DNA of 64,000 nt from Dyadobacter sp. 50-39 (GCA_001898145.1 MKSR01000008.1:124001-188000); one strand, 5' to 3'; positions 51,640 to 61,923 are shown, numbered from the stretch's first letter. Numbers and translations are program-made. The notes: a model not told the origin generated them from the letters alone.

Positions 51640-52467
51640 TTATTTTTTACGACGGCTGATAATCAATTTCTCAGAATGCTTGTTGCGGTTACGTGTCTTA
51701 AGACCTTTCGCGAACTGACCATTTCTAGAACGAGGCTGACCTCCTGACGAACGGCCTTCACCACCACCCATCGGGTGATCAACAGGGTTCATAGCAACAC
51801 CACGTACGCGTGGACGACGTCCCAACCATCTTCTGCGTCCTGCTTTTCCAAGCGAAACGTTCATGTGGCTAGCATTCGAAACAACACCAACTGTTGCGAT
51901 ACAAGTAGCCAATACCATGCGCATTTCGCCTGAAGGCATTTTCAATACGGCATATTTACCACCTTCTCTCGCTACCAGTTGCGCGTAAGCACCGGCGCTT
52001 CTTGCAAACTGACCACCTTTACCAGGAGTCAATTCGATATTGTGTACAATCGTACCGACAGGCATAGACCCCAATGGAAGGGCATTTCCAACCTCAGGAG
52101 CTACTGAATTGCCAGACACAATAACTTGTCCAACTTTCAGGCCGTTCGGAGCGATGATGTAACGTTTTTCTTGGTCCTCAAACTGGATCAGGGCGATACG
52201 CGCTGAACGGTTTGGATCGTATTCGATCGTAAGGACAGTAGCGGGAGCGTCGAAACGATTTCTTTTGAAGTCGATAACGCGGTATTTCTTCTTGTGACCG
52301 CCACCAATATATCGCATGGTACGATGTCCCTGGCTGTTACGACCACCTGTTCTTTTGATGGGTTCCAGAAGACTCTTCTCAGGCTTCGACGCGGTGATCT
52401 CCTCGAATGTAGGAGCCGAGCGGAAACGCTGACCAGCACTTGTAGGTTTTAATTTTTTAACTGCCAT
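51640..52467 (-). CDS. rplB: 50S ribosomal protein L2
   Basis: 275 residues, full length. [96 protein letters not shown] and [26 protein letters not shown], with the conserved His of the peptidyl-transferase neighbourhood. Between rplW and rpsS. Confidence 0.98.
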   Translation of the reverse strand: MAVKKLKPTSAGQRFRSAPTFEEITASKPEKSLLEPIKRTGGRNSQGHRTMRYIGGGHKKKYRVIDFKRNRFDAPATVLTIEYDPNRSARIALIQFEDQEKRYIIAPNGLKVGQVIVSGNSVAPEVGNALPLGSMPVGTIVHNIELTPGKGGQFARSAGAYAQLVAREGGKYAVLKMPSGEMRMVLATCIATVGVVSNASHMNVSLGKAGRRRWLGRRPRVRGVAMNPVDHPMGGGEGRSSGGQPRSRNGQFAKGLKTRNRNKHSEKLIISRRKK

Positions 52468-52504
52468 TTGCTATTAACTCGTCTAATGATTTGAAATCGT
52501 TCAA

Positions 52505-52792
52505 CTAGGCTTCTCCGTAGATATCGATCGCTTCGCCTTCGGCTACTGTGATGATCGCCTTTTTGATCGTTGACGTTTTTCCAGTGACAAACTTACCTCC
52601 CGATGTGCGGGATTTGCTTTTACCAATGCTACGCATGGTGTGAACGCTTTCTACGGTAACCCCGAACAGTTTCTCAACAGCTTTCTTGATCTCTACCTTG
52701 TTTGCAGTAAGGGAGACTTCGAAAGCGTATTTACCTTGACCACCCTGAGCCGTTACCTTTTCAGTAATAATCGGACGTTTCAGTACACTCAT
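52505..52792 (-). CDS. rplW: 50S ribosomal protein L23
   Basis: 95 residues. VLKRPIITEKVTAQGGQGKYAFEVSLTANKVEIKKAVEKLFGVTVESVHTM is the typical core. It is the docking point for trigger factor and SRP at the tunnel exit. Two bases after the rplD stop. Confidence 0.97.
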   Translation of the reverse strand: MSVLKRPIITEKVTAQGGQGKYAFEVSLTANKVEIKKAVEKLFGVTVESVHTMRSIGKSKSRTSGGKFVTGKTSTIKKAIITVAEGEAIDIYGEA

Positions 52793-52794
52793 TG

Positions 52795-53424
52795 TTATTT
52801 GTTCAATTGGGTTTCCAAAATAGAAATCGCAGATTCACTTATCAGAAGACGGTCTGCATTCATCAGGTCGTATGTATTTACCGAATCAACCGTGGTAACT
52901 TTCGCTTTTGGAATGTTACGGCTTGACAGGTATACATTGTTATCGATCTCAGGAAGGATCAATAATGTTTTGGTGTTCGCCAGTGAAAGGGAATTCAAAA
53001 CATTCAGGAATGATTTCGTTTTAGGCGCATCGAAAGTGAATGCTTCCAGAATCGAAACGGCGTTAGATTGCGCCTTTACAGAAAGTGCCGAACGGCGAGC
53101 CAAAGCTTTTACTTTCTTATTCAGTTTGAAACCGTAAGTACGTGGGCGTGGACCGAAAATACGACCACCACCTACAAACACTGGAGACTTAATGCTACCT
53201 GCACGAGCTCCACCGGTTCCTTTTTGGCGTTTGATTTTACGAGTAGAGTGATTAACCTCTGCACGTTCTTTTGATTTGTGCGTTCCCTGACGCTGGTTAG
53301 CCAGGTAAAGCTTCACATCGAGATAGATCGCGTGCGTGCTAGGTTCAATGCCGAATACTTCCTCAGACACAGTTACCTTCTTGCCGGTATCTTCTCCTTT
53401 TATATTTAATACGGACAGTTCCAT
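52795..53424 (-). CDS. rplD: 50S ribosomal protein L4
   Basis: 209 residues from the ATG at 53424; a longer start at 53439 would overlap rplC and adds [52 protein letters not shown] and the tunnel loop [31 protein letters not shown] are diagnostic. In E. coli L4 also represses its own operon; no leader for this could be confirmed here. Between rplC and rplW. Confidence 0.98.
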   Translation of the reverse strand: MELSVLNIKGEDTGKKVTVSEEVFGIEPSTHAIYLDVKLYLANQRQGTHKSKERAEVNHSTRKIKRQKGTGGARAGSIKSPVFVGGGRIFGPRPRTYGFKLNKKVKALARRSALSVKAQSNAVSILEAFTFDAPKTKSFLNVLNSLSLANTKTLLILPEIDNNVYLSSRNIPKAKVTTVDSVNTYDLMNADRLLISESAISILETQLNK

Positions 53425-53428
53425 CGTA

Positions 53429-54049
53429 CTACTTCTCAATGATTAGAAATGAATTCTTCGAACCAGGTACCGAGCCACTCACTACGAGAATGTTTTGCTC
53501 AGGTATCACTTTCAGAATACGCAAATTCTGAATCTTTACACGATTGTTACCCATGCGTCCACCCATACGGATACCTTTGAATACGCGTGATGGGAATGAA
53601 CAAGCACCAATCGAACCTGGGTGACGGGCCCTGTTGTGCTGACCGTGCGTCTGACCACCTACCCCGCCGAATCCGTGACGTTTTACAACACCTTGGAAAC
53701 CACGACCTTTGGCCGATCCTACAACGTCAACAAACTCGCCTTCTTCAAAGATGTCCTGTACGGACAATGAAGTTCCAAGTTCATGTTCCACTTCGAATTC
53801 CTTGAACTCAACCAATTTTTGCTTGGGAGTCGTGTTGGCTTTCTTGAAGTGGCCAATCAGAGGCTGGGAGGTGTTCTTTTCTTTCTTCTCACCAAAACCT
53901 AACTGGATAGCCTTATAGCCATCCTTTTCTTCGGACCTAACTTGTGTAACAACACAAGGACCAGCTTGGATCACAGTACATGCCAGAGCCTGCCCGTCAG
54001 CATTGTACAAACTAGTCATTCCGATTTTTTTACCAATTAAACCAGACAT
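53429..54049 (-). CDS. rplC: 50S ribosomal protein L3
   Basis: 206 residues. [84 protein letters not shown] hold the conserved loop with the methylated Gln (GGxxxHGxxxxxRxPGSIG). First gene of the S10-type unit here, with its own promoter candidate at 54103-54110. Confidence 0.98.
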   Translation of the reverse strand: MSGLIGKKIGMTSLYNADGQALACTVIQAGPCVVTQVRSEEKDGYKAIQLGFGEKKEKNTSQPLIGHFKKANTTPKQKLVEFKEFEVEHELGTSLSVQDIFEEGEFVDVVGSAKGRGFQGVVKRHGFGGVGGQTHGQHNRARHPGSIGACSFPSRVFKGIRMGGRMGNNRVKIQNLRILKVIPEQNILVVSGSVPGSKNSFLIIEK

Positions 54050-54102
54050 GTTTGAAATTTAAATTTAGCAGGTAAAAACCCCTTATTCTTTAAAACGGAC
54101 TG

Positions 54103-54110
54103 CAAAGGTA
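54103..54110 (-). promoter_or_regulatory. Promoter -7 box of the rplC ribosomal unit
   Basis: Minus strand reads TACCTTTG followed by CAGTCCG, the same extended sequence as at the rpsL promoter (TACTTTTGCAGTCCG). It lies 54 bases before the rplC start and after the terminator of the preceding unit. The -33 element (TTAG at 20 bases) is imperfect. Confidence 0.55.
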
Positions 54111-54165
54111 GAAAAAACGAATTTTATATCCTAACAGCCCAAAAATATTTCTCGCTGATAATCAG

Positions 54166-54197
54166 CAAAAAAGGTCAGATGAACGAACATCTGACCT
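54166..54197 (-). terminator. Terminator after rpsJ
   Basis: AGGTCAGATG pairs perfectly with CATCTGACCT around AACGAA; the minus strand ends in TTTTTT. It lies about 135 bases after the rpsJ stop and separates the str unit from the rplC unit. Confidence 0.78.
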
Positions 54198-54332
54198 CAT
54201 TTTCGAAGAAGCTGACTGATTCCGGCGTTAACCCTGTGCCTGTCAGGCTTTTCTGAGCTCAGATGTGGTTTCCAGGGGAACCCGGACCTTCATCCAATTT
54301 ATGTAGTTGCTTAACTGAATAAGCTGGTATTA

Positions 54333-54638
54333 CTAAACTTTGATCTCTACATCAACACCACTAGGCAATTCGAGCTTCATCAGAGCATCTACTGTTTTTG
54401 CGCTTGTCGAGAAGATGTCCACCAAACGCTTGTAAGTACAAAGCTGGAACTGCTCTCTCGATTTCTTGTTAACGTGCGGCGAACGAAGAACAGTGAATTT
54501 CTCTGTCTTTGTAGGCAAAGGAATAGGACCGCTTACTACCGCGCCTGTTGCCTTTACTGCCTTAACGATTTTCTCAGCTGACTTGTCAACCAAGTTGTGG
54601 TCGAATGACCGAAGTTTGATACGGATCTTTTGATTCAT
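54333..54638 (-). CDS. rpsJ: 30S ribosomal protein S10
   Basis: 101 residues. [53 protein letters not shown] and [31 protein letters not shown] cover the family. S10 (NusE) also joins antitermination complexes. Here rpsJ follows fusA and is cut off from rplC by a terminator, so it belongs to the str cluster and does not head the S10 operon. Confidence 0.98.
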   Translation of the reverse strand: MNQKIRIKLRSFDHNLVDKSAEKIVKAVKATGAVVSGPIPLPTKTEKFTVLRSPHVNKKSREQFQLCTYKRLVDIFSTSAKTVDALMKLELPSGVDVEIKV

Positions 54639-54732
54639 TGTATTGGTTTGTTTCCGGTTCAGAAAATCTCATCAGGTAACCTGACAATTACACCTGCAAA
54701 AGAACCATTTACTTCACAGGCTATATCATGAA

Positions 54733-54764
54733 AATGCGTTGCAGAATTGCTCCTGCAACGCATT
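54733..54764 (-). terminator. Hairpin between fusA and rpsJ
   Basis: AATGCGTTGCAG pairs perfectly with CTGCAACGCATT around 8 bases; the minus strand continues TTTTCATG. The U-tract is short, so it may only partly terminate or may protect the fusA mRNA end. Confidence 0.5.
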
Positions 54765-54772
54765 CATTTATA

Positions 54773-56893
54773 TTAAGCTTTAACGAGGCCTTTCGCCTTC
54801 TCGATAACACCCTCAGCGATGTTGTTCGGTACGATTTCGTAGTAAGCGAAAGTCAGGGAAGCAGTAGCGCGTCCTGATGACATCGTACGAAGGTCAGTTA
54901 CATAACCGAACAATTCAGACAAAGGTACATCAGCCTTGATAACCTGCGCACCGTTACGAGTATCCATACCGCGCATGATACCACGACGACGGTTAAGGTC
55001 ACCTGTGATAGGACCAGTGTACTCGTCCGGAGTCAGAACTTCAACGTGCATGATAGGTTCAAGCAATTTCGATCCGGCGTTACGCGCAGCTTCTTTGAAA
55101 CCAAGCTTGGCAGCCAATTCGAAAGAGAGTGAATCTGAATCGACATCGTGGAATGAACCGTGGAACAAACGCACTTTCATGGAATCCAGTGGGAACCCTG
55201 CAAGCGCACCGTTGACCATCGCAGCTTCGAAACCTTTCTGTACAGGAGCGATGAATTCGCGAGGGATAGCACCACCCACAACTTCATTCACAAACTGTAA
55301 ACCTTGTTTCGGCTCTTTGCCCTCTTCGTTATCGTCACGTGGTCCGATTTCGAATACGATATCTGCGAATTTACCACGACCACCCGTTTGTTTCTTGTAA
55401 ACCTCGCGGTGTTCGAAGTTCTTGGTAAGGATCTCTTTGTAAGCAACCTGAGGAGCACCCTGGTTTACTTCCACTTTGAACTCACGACGCATACGGTCGA
55501 TGATGATTTCCAAGTGAAGCTCACCCATACCCTTGATGATCGTCTGACCAGTCTCTTCGTTAGATTCAACTTGTAGGGTCGGATCTTCTTCGATCAGTTT
55601 GGTGATTGCTTTCGAGAAGTTATCACTGTCAGCCGCTTTCTTAGGCTCGATCGCATAACCGATTACCGGCTCTGGGAACACCATTGATTCGAGGATGATA
55701 GGTGATTTTTCTTCTGAAAGGGTATCTCCTGTCTTGATATCTTTGAAACCTACTACCGCACCAATATCACCTGCTTCAAGCTTGTCGATCTGATTTTGCT
55801 TGTTAGCGTGCATTTGGAAGATACGGGAGATACGCTCTTTGTTACCTGAACGGTTGTTCAATACATAAGAACCTGATTCAAGGACACCCGAGTAAGAACG
55901 GATGAAGCAAAGGCGGCCTACGTAAGGGTCAGTTGCAATTTTGAATGCCAATGCACAGAAAGGATCTGTTTCAGAAGGCTTACGGCTGATTTCGTTACCA
56001 GTGCGTGGATCTGTACCAACGATGTTCTCGCGATCCAGTGGTGAAGGCAGGATAGCCATCACGTAATCCAGCATAGTTTGAACGCCTTTGTTTTTGAAAG
56101 AAGAACCGCAAACCATCGGAACGATCTTCATGCTGATCGTCGCAGCGCGCAATGCAGCAAGGATTTCGTCTTCTGTGATTGAGTTTGGATCTTCGAAGTA
56201 TTTTTCCATCAAAGTATCGTCGAACTCGGCAACCGCTTCGAGCAATTTCTCTCTCCATTCGGTAGCTTCTTCCAACATATCGTCAGGAATAGGCACCTCG
56301 GTAAAAGTCATACCTTTATCAGCTTCGTTCCACTCGATACCGCGGAAGTTAACAAGGTCAACCACGCCACGGAAAGTATCTTCTGCACCGATAGGCAATT
56401 GAAGCGGCACAGCGTAGCTGCCCAGCATTTCTTTCACCTGCGTACAAACTTTCAGGAAGTCAGCACCTGAACGGTCCATTTTGTTTACGAAACCGATACG
56501 GGCAACATTATAGTTGTTAGCCAAACGCCAGTTTGTTTCAGACTGAGGCTCAACACCATCCACTGCACTGAAAAGGAACACAAGACCATCCAATACGCGG
56601 AGTGAACGGTTAACCTCTACGGTAAAGTCCACGTGGCCCGGGGTATCGATGATGTTGATGTGGTATTTTTCGTTGCGGTAGTTCCAGTTAACTGTCGTAG
56701 CAGCGGATGTAATAGTGATACCACGCTCCTGCTCCTGCTCCATCCAGTCCATCGTAGCCGCACCATCGTGCACCTCTCCGATTTTGTGGCTAACCCCTGC
56801 GTAGTAAAGGATACGCTCCGTTGTAGTCGTTTTACCGGCATCGATGTGCGCAGCAATACCTATGTTTCTTGTTAATCTTAAATCACGTGCCAT
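54773..56893 (-). CDS. fusA: Translation elongation factor G
   Basis: 706 residues, full length. G1 [22 protein letters not shown]2 with the RGITITSAA switch, G3 [10 protein letters not shown]4 [10 protein letters not shown], and domains II-V ending [21 protein letters not shown]. It drives ribosome translocation with GTP. tuf does not follow, unlike in E. coli. fusA has a well-formed promoter of its own (56996-57026) after the rpsG terminator. Confidence 0.98.
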   Translation of the reverse strand: MARDLRLTRNIGIAAHIDAGKTTTTERILYYAGVSHKIGEVHDGAATMDWMEQEQERGITITSAATTVNWNYRNEKYHINIIDTPGHVDFTVEVNRSLRVLDGLVFLFSAVDGVEPQSETNWRLANNYNVARIGFVNKMDRSGADFLKVCTQVKEMLGSYAVPLQLPIGAEDTFRGVVDLVNFRGIEWNEADKGMTFTEVPIPDDMLEEATEWREKLLEAVAEFDDTLMEKYFEDPNSITEDEILAALRAATISMKIVPMVCGSSFKNKGVQTMLDYVMAILPSPLDRENIVGTDPRTGNEISRKPSETDPFCALAFKIATDPYVGRLCFIRSYSGVLESGSYVLNNRSGNKERISRIFQMHANKQNQIDKLEAGDIGAVVGFKDIKTGDTLSEEKSPIILESMVFPEPVIGYAIEPKKAADSDNFSKAITKLIEEDPTLQVESNEETGQTIIKGMGELHLEIIIDRMRREFKVEVNQGAPQVAYKEILTKNFEHREVYKKQTGGRGKFADIVFEIGPRDDNEEGKEPKQGLQFVNEVVGGAIPREFIAPVQKGFEAAMVNGALAGFPLDSMKVRLFHGSFHDVDSDSLSFELAAKLGFKEAARNAGSKLLEPIMHVEVLTPDEYTGPITGDLNRRRGIMRGMDTRNGAQVIKADVPLSELFGYVTDLRTMSSGRATASLTFAYYEIVPNNIAEGVIEKAKGLVKA

Positions 56894-56995
56894 GACAGAT
56901 GGTGATGTGTTTTTATATATTCAAAGTGCAATTCTGTGCGAAGCTGTTTGAATTTTTCGCTCAGCGCAAATCGCTGGTTTTCAAAATTCAGAGCG

Positions 56996-57026
56996 CAAAA
57001 GTATAAATTGTTGATTATAAAAACAA
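56996..57026 (-). promoter_or_regulatory. Promoter of fusA
   Basis: On the minus strand TTG (57026-57024) is followed after 20 bases by TACTTTTG (57003-56996), matching the Bacteroidota TTTG/TAnnTTTG promoter. The fusA ATG lies about 100 bases downstream, giving a long leader. Confidence 0.65.
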
Positions 57027-57060
57027 TTAAGGAAAAGTTATTTTTATAAAAACCTTAAAA

Positions 57061-57095
57061 TAAAAATCGGGAACCCGGACAAACCGGGCTCCCGA
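57061..57095 (-). terminator. Terminator after rpsG
   Basis: TCGGGAACCCGG and CCGGGCTCCCGA pair (one mismatch) around ACAAA; the minus strand follows with TTTTTA. It lies 25 bases after the rpsG stop and should end the rpsL-rpsG transcript. Confidence 0.82.
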
Positions 57096-57119
57096 CCATG
57101 GTATTTCTTGCTTTCCTGA

Positions 57120-57587
57120 TTAGAAACGGAAGTGCGAGAACGCCTTGTTGGCATCTGCCATACGGTGCGTGTCGTCTTTCTTCTTCACAGCAGCGCCTTC
57201 ACCTTTCGCAGCAGCGATAATTTCGCCGGCCAGACGGTCAACCATCGTTTTCTCACCACGCTTACGTGCGTAGTTGATCAACCATTTCATGCCGAGTGAC
57301 TGCTTACGCTCCGGACGAACTTCGGTAGGAACCTGGAAAGTAGCACCACCCACGCGGCGGCTCTTCACTTCCACAGAAGGAGTAACATTGTTCAATGCTT
57401 TTCTCCAAGTTTCCAGGCCGCTTTCGCTGGTTTTTTTCTCAACCAGTTCCAATGCGTCGTAGAAGATGGTGAATGCGATACTCTTCTTTCCTTCGTACAT
57501 CAGGTTGTTTACGAATTTAGTAACCTGTACGTCCCGGAACTTCGGATCAGGAAGGATATATCTTTTCTTTGGTTTGGACTTTCTCAT
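57120..57587 (-). CDS. rpsG: 30S ribosomal protein S7
   Basis: 155 residues. [73 protein letters not shown] and [18 protein letters not shown] match throughout. It organises the head of the small subunit at the E site. It follows rpsL by 120 bases and is then cut from fusA by a terminator. Confidence 0.98.
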   Translation of the reverse strand: MRKSKPKKRYILPDPKFRDVQVTKFVNNLMYEGKKSIAFTIFYDALELVEKKTSESGLETWRKALNNVTPSVEVKSRRVGGATFQVPTEVRPERKQSLGMKWLINYARKRGEKTMVDRLAGEIIAAAKGEGAAVKKKDDTHRMADANKAFSHFRF

Positions 57588-57707
57588 TTTGTCTTAATGT
57601 TTTTAACGAGGTTTCGTTTTGCAACTTATTCACCCTGGGGTAATTGCCAGGATTACTTCCCTTTTATAAGAATTGAATTACTTAATAAAAGCAGAGAGAG
57701 TTACTTT

Positions 57708-58121
57708 TTATTTTTTCTTACCTTTTGTTGGTGCTGCCGGAGCTTGTCCTGGTTTCGGGCGCTTAGCACCGTATTTAGAACGACGTTGTTTACGTCCGTT
57801 AACACCTGCGGTATCCAATGCACCACGGATGATGTGGTAACGAACACCTGGCAAATCCTTCACACGACCACCGCGGATCAATACGATCGAGTGCTCTTGC
57901 AGGTTGTGGCCTTCACCTGGGATGTAGGCATTCACCTCCTTGTTGTTCGAAAGACGAACACGCGCTACCTTACGGAGTGCAGAGTTCGGTTTCTTAGGCG
58001 TAGTAGTGTACACCCGGGTGCACACGCCCCGACGCTGAGGGCATGAATCCAAAGCCGGAGACTTGGATTTCCATGTAATGGTCTCTCTACCTTTACGGAC
58101 TAATTGTGAAATAGTAGGCAT
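57708..58121 (-). CDS. rpsL: 30S ribosomal protein S12
   Basis: 137 residues. [55 protein letters not shown] (with the Lys of the streptomycin site in TTPKKPNS) and [37 protein letters not shown] are conserved; the last 20 or so residues add a Pro/Ala/Lys tail. It controls decoding accuracy. It heads the ribosomal block, with a well-formed promoter. Confidence 0.98.
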   Translation of the reverse strand: MPTISQLVRKGRETITWKSKSPALDSCPQRRGVCTRVYTTTPKKPNSALRKVARVRLSNNKEVNAYIPGEGHNLQEHSIVLIRGGRVKDLPGVRYHIIRGALDTAGVNGRKQRRSKYGAKRPKPGQAPAAPTKGKKK

Positions 58122-58422
58122 TTAACAATTTGATTTTGACACGATTAACTAATCGGCCGTTTGTTATATAAACACTTTTCCCGAAAAATCGGACTGCAAA
58201 AGTAATAAAGCATCCTTGATTTACAAACCGTTAACGACTTTTTTTCGCCGTTTCCCCACCAATGCGGGTCAGGCATTGTCAGGAAGTGGTCAGGAGAAGT
58301 CAGATTAAAATAAATTTCTTCCTATACAGTATCCTGAATTTTATTTCCAAACGTTGTTTATTAGTATTGTTTTTTAGAAACCCAGTGTGCGCGTCGAATC
58401 GTTTGATTTTATACTCTACATT
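58122..58422. other. Divergent region between rpsL and the PorE-like gene
   Basis: 301 bases. It contains the rpsL promoter (58197-58227) on the minus strand. On the plus side the sequence before 58423 is AT-rich (TATTAGTATTG), but no exact TAnnTTTG with a -33 partner is seen. Confidence 0.6.
58197..58227 (-). promoter_or_regulatory. Promoter of rpsL-rpsG
   Basis: Minus strand: TTTG (58227-58224), 19 bases, then TACTTTTG (58204-58197), an exact match to the Bacteroidota consensus. The next bases are CAGTCCG, as at the rplC promoter. The rpsL ATG is 75 bases downstream. Confidence 0.78.
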
Positions 58423-60447
58423 ATGAAACTTTTCCGGAGTTACTTTACTCTCATAGTTTGTTTTGCCACGTGTTTATATTTGTCCGGCTGCAACTCGGCG
58501 ATGCAGGCCTATAAAGACGGTCAAAAGAAATTCGCGAACGGAGAATACGACCTGGCCATCAAGGGTTTCCAGAAAGCTGCCGAAGCCAATATCGAGCCGA
58601 CGCAAACCAGCTACCTGATCGCGGAATCGTACCGGCTCTCCAACCGCTTCAAGGAGTCCATCCCTTACTACAAACAAGCACTAGACGGTGGCATTACCAA
58701 TCCGGATGCCCGTTTTCAATATGCATATGCATTGAAAACGACGGGGGATTATGCAGCCGCCTCGGCGCAGTTTTCTGAGTTTGCTAAAACCCAGAACGTT
58801 CCCCAGAACTTACAGGAGAGGGCATTGCGCGAAATCGAGATCATCCGCATTGCCGATCGCCTGAAAGCGACTAAAATGGAAGTCGAGCTGAAAGACCTGC
58901 CGCTGAATACCGCCGGAGCCGAGTTCGCACCCACTGTACTGGGCAACGAGTTGATATTTTCCGCTTCCAAAAAGGATAAGATTTATACCAACAACGGCCA
59001 GCCGATGCTGGGGCTCTACAAAATCAATATCGCTTCCGACCCGGGCAACACGCAGGGTACCCCGGTGCAGTTCAGCTCCGAAGTATTCGATCCGGAAGCG
59101 CACGACGCCTCCCCCGCATTCTCGCCCGATGGCAAAACGCTCGTGTTCGCGAGAAGCAATACCGGCAAGAAGAAAGACAAATCACCCGATGTAGACCTTT
59201 ACATGAGCCGCAATATCAACGGGCAATGGACGCCACCCGCTGTGTTGCCTATTAACGACTCCCTGGCCTGGGACGGCTCTCCCGCATTCTCCCGCGATGG
59301 AAAAACCTTGTATTTCGCCTCCAACCGTGCAGGCGGCGTGGGCGGTATCGACATTTACCGTACCAATATGGACGCGTCGGGCCGGTTCAGCCGCCCGGTG
59401 AATATGGGGAAGGACATTAATACCGTCGGCGACGACATGTTCCCCTACGTAGCAGAAGGCGGAAAGCTCTATTTCGCTTCCGACGGCCACCCGGGTTTAG
59501 GCAAGCTCGACTTGTTTTCCGCTACAAGAACCCAGGGCGTAATCACGATCGAAAACCTGGGCCTCCCGTTCAACAGCCCGCAGGACGATTTCGGATTGGT
59601 GTTTTATCAGACCCTCAAAAAAGGCTTCTTCGCATCTAACCGCGACGGAGGCAAAGGCGACGACGACATTTACTACTTCGCCGGGCCGGAAGAAGAAGAC
59701 TCTACCACAGTTGCCAGGCGCAACGACCCTAACGATCCGCTTAACCCGAACAACCCGAACTATATTAACGGTAAACGCAAAGTGGTGCGCTACTTCCTGG
59801 CCGGAACGGTGATCGCCAATGGCGAAACGCCGACACCAATCGACTCGGCAGTGGTACACATCCTGCCGGACACTTCGGATACGCAGATCGCCGAGTTCCC
59901 GACTGCGAAAGATGGCAAGTTCGGCAAGCAGCCGGTGGAAGAAGGTAGAGCGTACCAACTGCTGGTCCAGCGTAAAGGTTATATCAGCAAGCGCGAGCCC
60001 TTCTCCATGTCGGGCCGCAACATTCCGCCGATCTTCCTGACGAAAGAACTGACGGATACCACATTCAACGTTACCATCAAGCTCGACAAGCTGGAACTGA
60101 ACAAAACATTCGTTCTCGAAAACATTTATTACGATTTGAACAAATACAATATCCGACCGGATGCCGCGGTGGAGCTGGATAAGCTGGTGCAGATCCTGAA
60201 AGACAACCCGACGATGACGATCGAGCTTAGTTCCCACACGGATGCGCGCGCCACCGACTCCTATAACATGACGCTCTCGCAAAACCGCGCCGAATCGGCT
60301 GTGGCTTACCTGGCGTCCAAAGGCATTGAAGCCGACCGGATGGAGGCCAAAGGTTACGGCGAAAGGGAATTGATCATCCCGAATGCCAAAACCGAAGAGG
60401 AGCACCAGCGTAACCGCCGTACTGAATTCACGATCCTGAGTTATTGA
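58423..60447 (+). CDS. PorE-like OmpA-family lipoprotein (TPR, beta-propeller, regulatory-like domain, OmpA)
   Basis: 674 residues from the ATG at 58423. The earlier GTG start at 58387 adds residues before a good lipoprotein signal with lipobox YLSGC (Cys23). Domains: TPR repeats (about 27-135, GQKKFANGEYDLAIKGFQKAAE), WD40-like PD40 propeller blades (about 150-420, with DASPAFSPDGKTLVFARS, DGSPAFSRDGKTLYFASN, NRAGGVGGIDIYRTNM), a carboxypeptidase-regulatory-like domain (about 455-540) and an OmpA peptidoglycan-binding domain (about 560-674, LSSHTDARATDSYN, RNRRTEF). This order is that of PorE, which links the type IX secretion machine to peptidoglycan. Paralogues with other roles exist, so the exact name is not certain. 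Confidence 0.8.
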   Translation: MKLFRSYFTLIVCFATCLYLSGCNSAMQAYKDGQKKFANGEYDLAIKGFQKAAEANIEPTQTSYLIAESYRLSNRFKESIPYYKQALDGGITNPDARFQYAYALKTTGDYAAASAQFSEFAKTQNVPQNLQERALREIEIIRIADRLKATKMEVELKDLPLNTAGAEFAPTVLGNELIFSASKKDKIYTNNGQPMLGLYKINIASDPGNTQGTPVQFSSEVFDPEAHDASPAFSPDGKTLVFARSNTGKKKDKSPDVDLYMSRNINGQWTPPAVLPINDSLAWDGSPAFSRDGKTLYFASNRAGGVGGIDIYRTNMDASGRFSRPVNMGKDINTVGDDMFPYVAEGGKLYFASDGHPGLGKLDLFSATRTQGVITIENLGLPFNSPQDDFGLVFYQTLKKGFFASNRDGGKGDDDIYYFAGPEEEDSTTVARRNDPNDPLNPNNPNYINGKRKVVRYFLAGTVIANGETPTPIDSAVVHILPDTSDTQIAEFPTAKDGKFGKQPVEEGRAYQLLVQRKGYISKREPFSMSGRNIPPIFLTKELTDTTFNVTIKLDKLELNKTFVLENIYYDLNKYNIRPDAAVELDKLVQILKDNPTMTIELSSHTDARATDSYNMTLSQNRAESAVAYLASKGIEADRMEAKGYGERELIIPNAKTEEEHQRNRRTEFTILSY

Positions 60448-60464
60448 TTTACCCCAACATACTG

Positions 60465-60504
60465 AAAGCCCGCTGCGAACCGATCCATTCCGCAGCGGGC
60501 TTTT
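60465..60504 (+). terminator. Terminator after the PorE-like gene
   Basis: AAAGCCCGCTGCG pairs perfectly with CGCAGCGGGCTTT across 13 bases, with T4 after it. It is 17 bases after the stop. Confidence 0.82.
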
Positions 60505-60585
60505 CTCATACATCCCCCAGACCGGGTCAATTTTCGTATACTTGCAGTCTTAATATTTACAAAGAGTACTTATCAGTTTGTTTTA

Positions 60586-61776
60586 ATGGCCCGACGCATA
60601 ATCTATTGGTTCAGGAATGATTTGAGGTTGAAGGATAACCAGGCGCTCTCTGCTGCCGTTGGTTCGGCAGAGGAAATCCTTCCGGTGTATGTTTTTGATC
60701 CCCGCCAATTCGAAAAGACTAAACTTGGATTCCGCAGAACGAGCGCATTGCGTACACGCTTCCTGATCGAGTCGATCGCTGAGCTTCGTGAAAATATCCG
60801 GCAAAAGGGCGGCGATCTGCTCATTCGGATCGGTAAGCCCGAGGAAATCGTCGCCAGGCTCGCCGAGGATTACCATGCCGAGTACATTTACACCAGCAAG
60901 GAGATAGCGCCGCAGGAAACCCGCATCGAATCGTCGTTGAGCAAAAACCTGAAAATTGCGAACGTAGACATCAAGCTCTTCTGGATGGATACGATGATCA
61001 ATGCATTCGACCTGCCATTCCCGGTCTCCAAGCTGCCTTCCGGCTTTGCCGACTTTGAACGCTTGCTGAGCAACGACCTTAAAATAAAGGACCAGTTTCC
61101 GACGCCGGAAAAAATAGCATTACCCGCAGATTGCGAAGCAGGAGCAATCCCGGGCCTGCCCGAACTTGGCATCGATCCCAATGAACTCCCGGCCGATACC
61201 TCCAAAGCTTCCCGCGGCGGAGAGGCACATGCATTGGCCGTTTTAAAGGAATATGTGGAGCAATATGTTAAAAAGGACATCCCACACCCTTCCGCAGAGC
61301 CGCTCACCGACACCCGGCTTTCCGACTGGCTCTCGCTGGGCTGTGTATCGGCATCGTACATTTACCGTAGCGTCAAGGCTGCTCAGTCGCATGCCGTTAC
61401 AGAAGATGCGATTATTATAAACCTTCTGAAACGGGAGTTTCTGCACTGGACACTGCTCCGGTTCGGCCCGCGGATGTTTAAGCCCAGCGGTGTCAAACAC
61501 CTTTTTAACCGCCGATGGAAAAACGACAATGCCGCATTCGACAAGTGGAGAAATGGCCAGACGGAGAACCAATCCGTGAATGGCATTATCGAAAAACTAA
61601 CCACTACCGGGTTTATCACAGCCGCAGAACGGGAAATGGCGGCCAGATGCCTCGTGGATGACCTGGACGTTAACTGGACCTGGGGGGCCATGTATTTTGA
61701 AAGCCTGCTGCTGGACTACGAAGCGTCAGTGAACTGGGGCCGGTGGAATACCCTGGCCGGGGTGGGAGAAGATTAA
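60586..61776 (+). CDS. CRY-DASH-like photolyase/cryptochrome
   Basis: 396 residues. N-terminal photolyase domain (about 1-130, IIYWFRNDLRLKDNQAL) and FAD domain (about 200-396) with RGGEAHALAVL, LSDWLSLGCVSASYIY, LLKREFLHWTLLRFG, WKNDNAAFDKWRNGQT and the end MAARCLVDDLDVNWTWGAMYFESLLLDYEASVNWGRWNTLAGVG. The closing block resembles cryptochrome-DASH proteins, which repair UV dimers mainly in single-stranded DNA. It is shorter than typical DASH proteins (about 430-520). The usual SNRGRQxVASFL motif is replaced by AAEREMAARCLVDD, so it is a divergent member and its repair activity is uncertain. Confidence 0.82.
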   Translation: MARRIIYWFRNDLRLKDNQALSAAVGSAEEILPVYVFDPRQFEKTKLGFRRTSALRTRFLIESIAELRENIRQKGGDLLIRIGKPEEIVARLAEDYHAEYIYTSKEIAPQETRIESSLSKNLKIANVDIKLFWMDTMINAFDLPFPVSKLPSGFADFERLLSNDLKIKDQFPTPEKIALPADCEAGAIPGLPELGIDPNELPADTSKASRGGEAHALAVLKEYVEQYVKKDIPHPSAEPLTDTRLSDWLSLGCVSASYIYRSVKAAQSHAVTEDAIIINLLKREFLHWTLLRFGPRMFKPSGVKHLFNRRWKNDNAAFDKWRNGQTENQSVNGIIEKLTTTGFITAAEREMAARCLVDDLDVNWTWGAMYFESLLLDYEASVNWGRWNTLAGVGED

Positions 61777-61923
61777 TTTACCCCGTTTTTACTTCAAAAC
61801 CCGCCATCCGGCCCTGGCAGGCCCATATTGGCTCAGGGAACCGGTTATGTAGTTTTTCTTAAAGATTTTGCTAGCTTTGGTCAACTTTGAATCTCATTCA
61901 ATAACACTAAACTGAATATTAAA

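Noticed and set aside
38934-58121. Horizontal transfer or gene loss in the ribosomal block because tuf and adk are missing
   Set aside because: Absence of tuf after fusA and of adk after secY is ordinary in Bacteroidota gene order as known.
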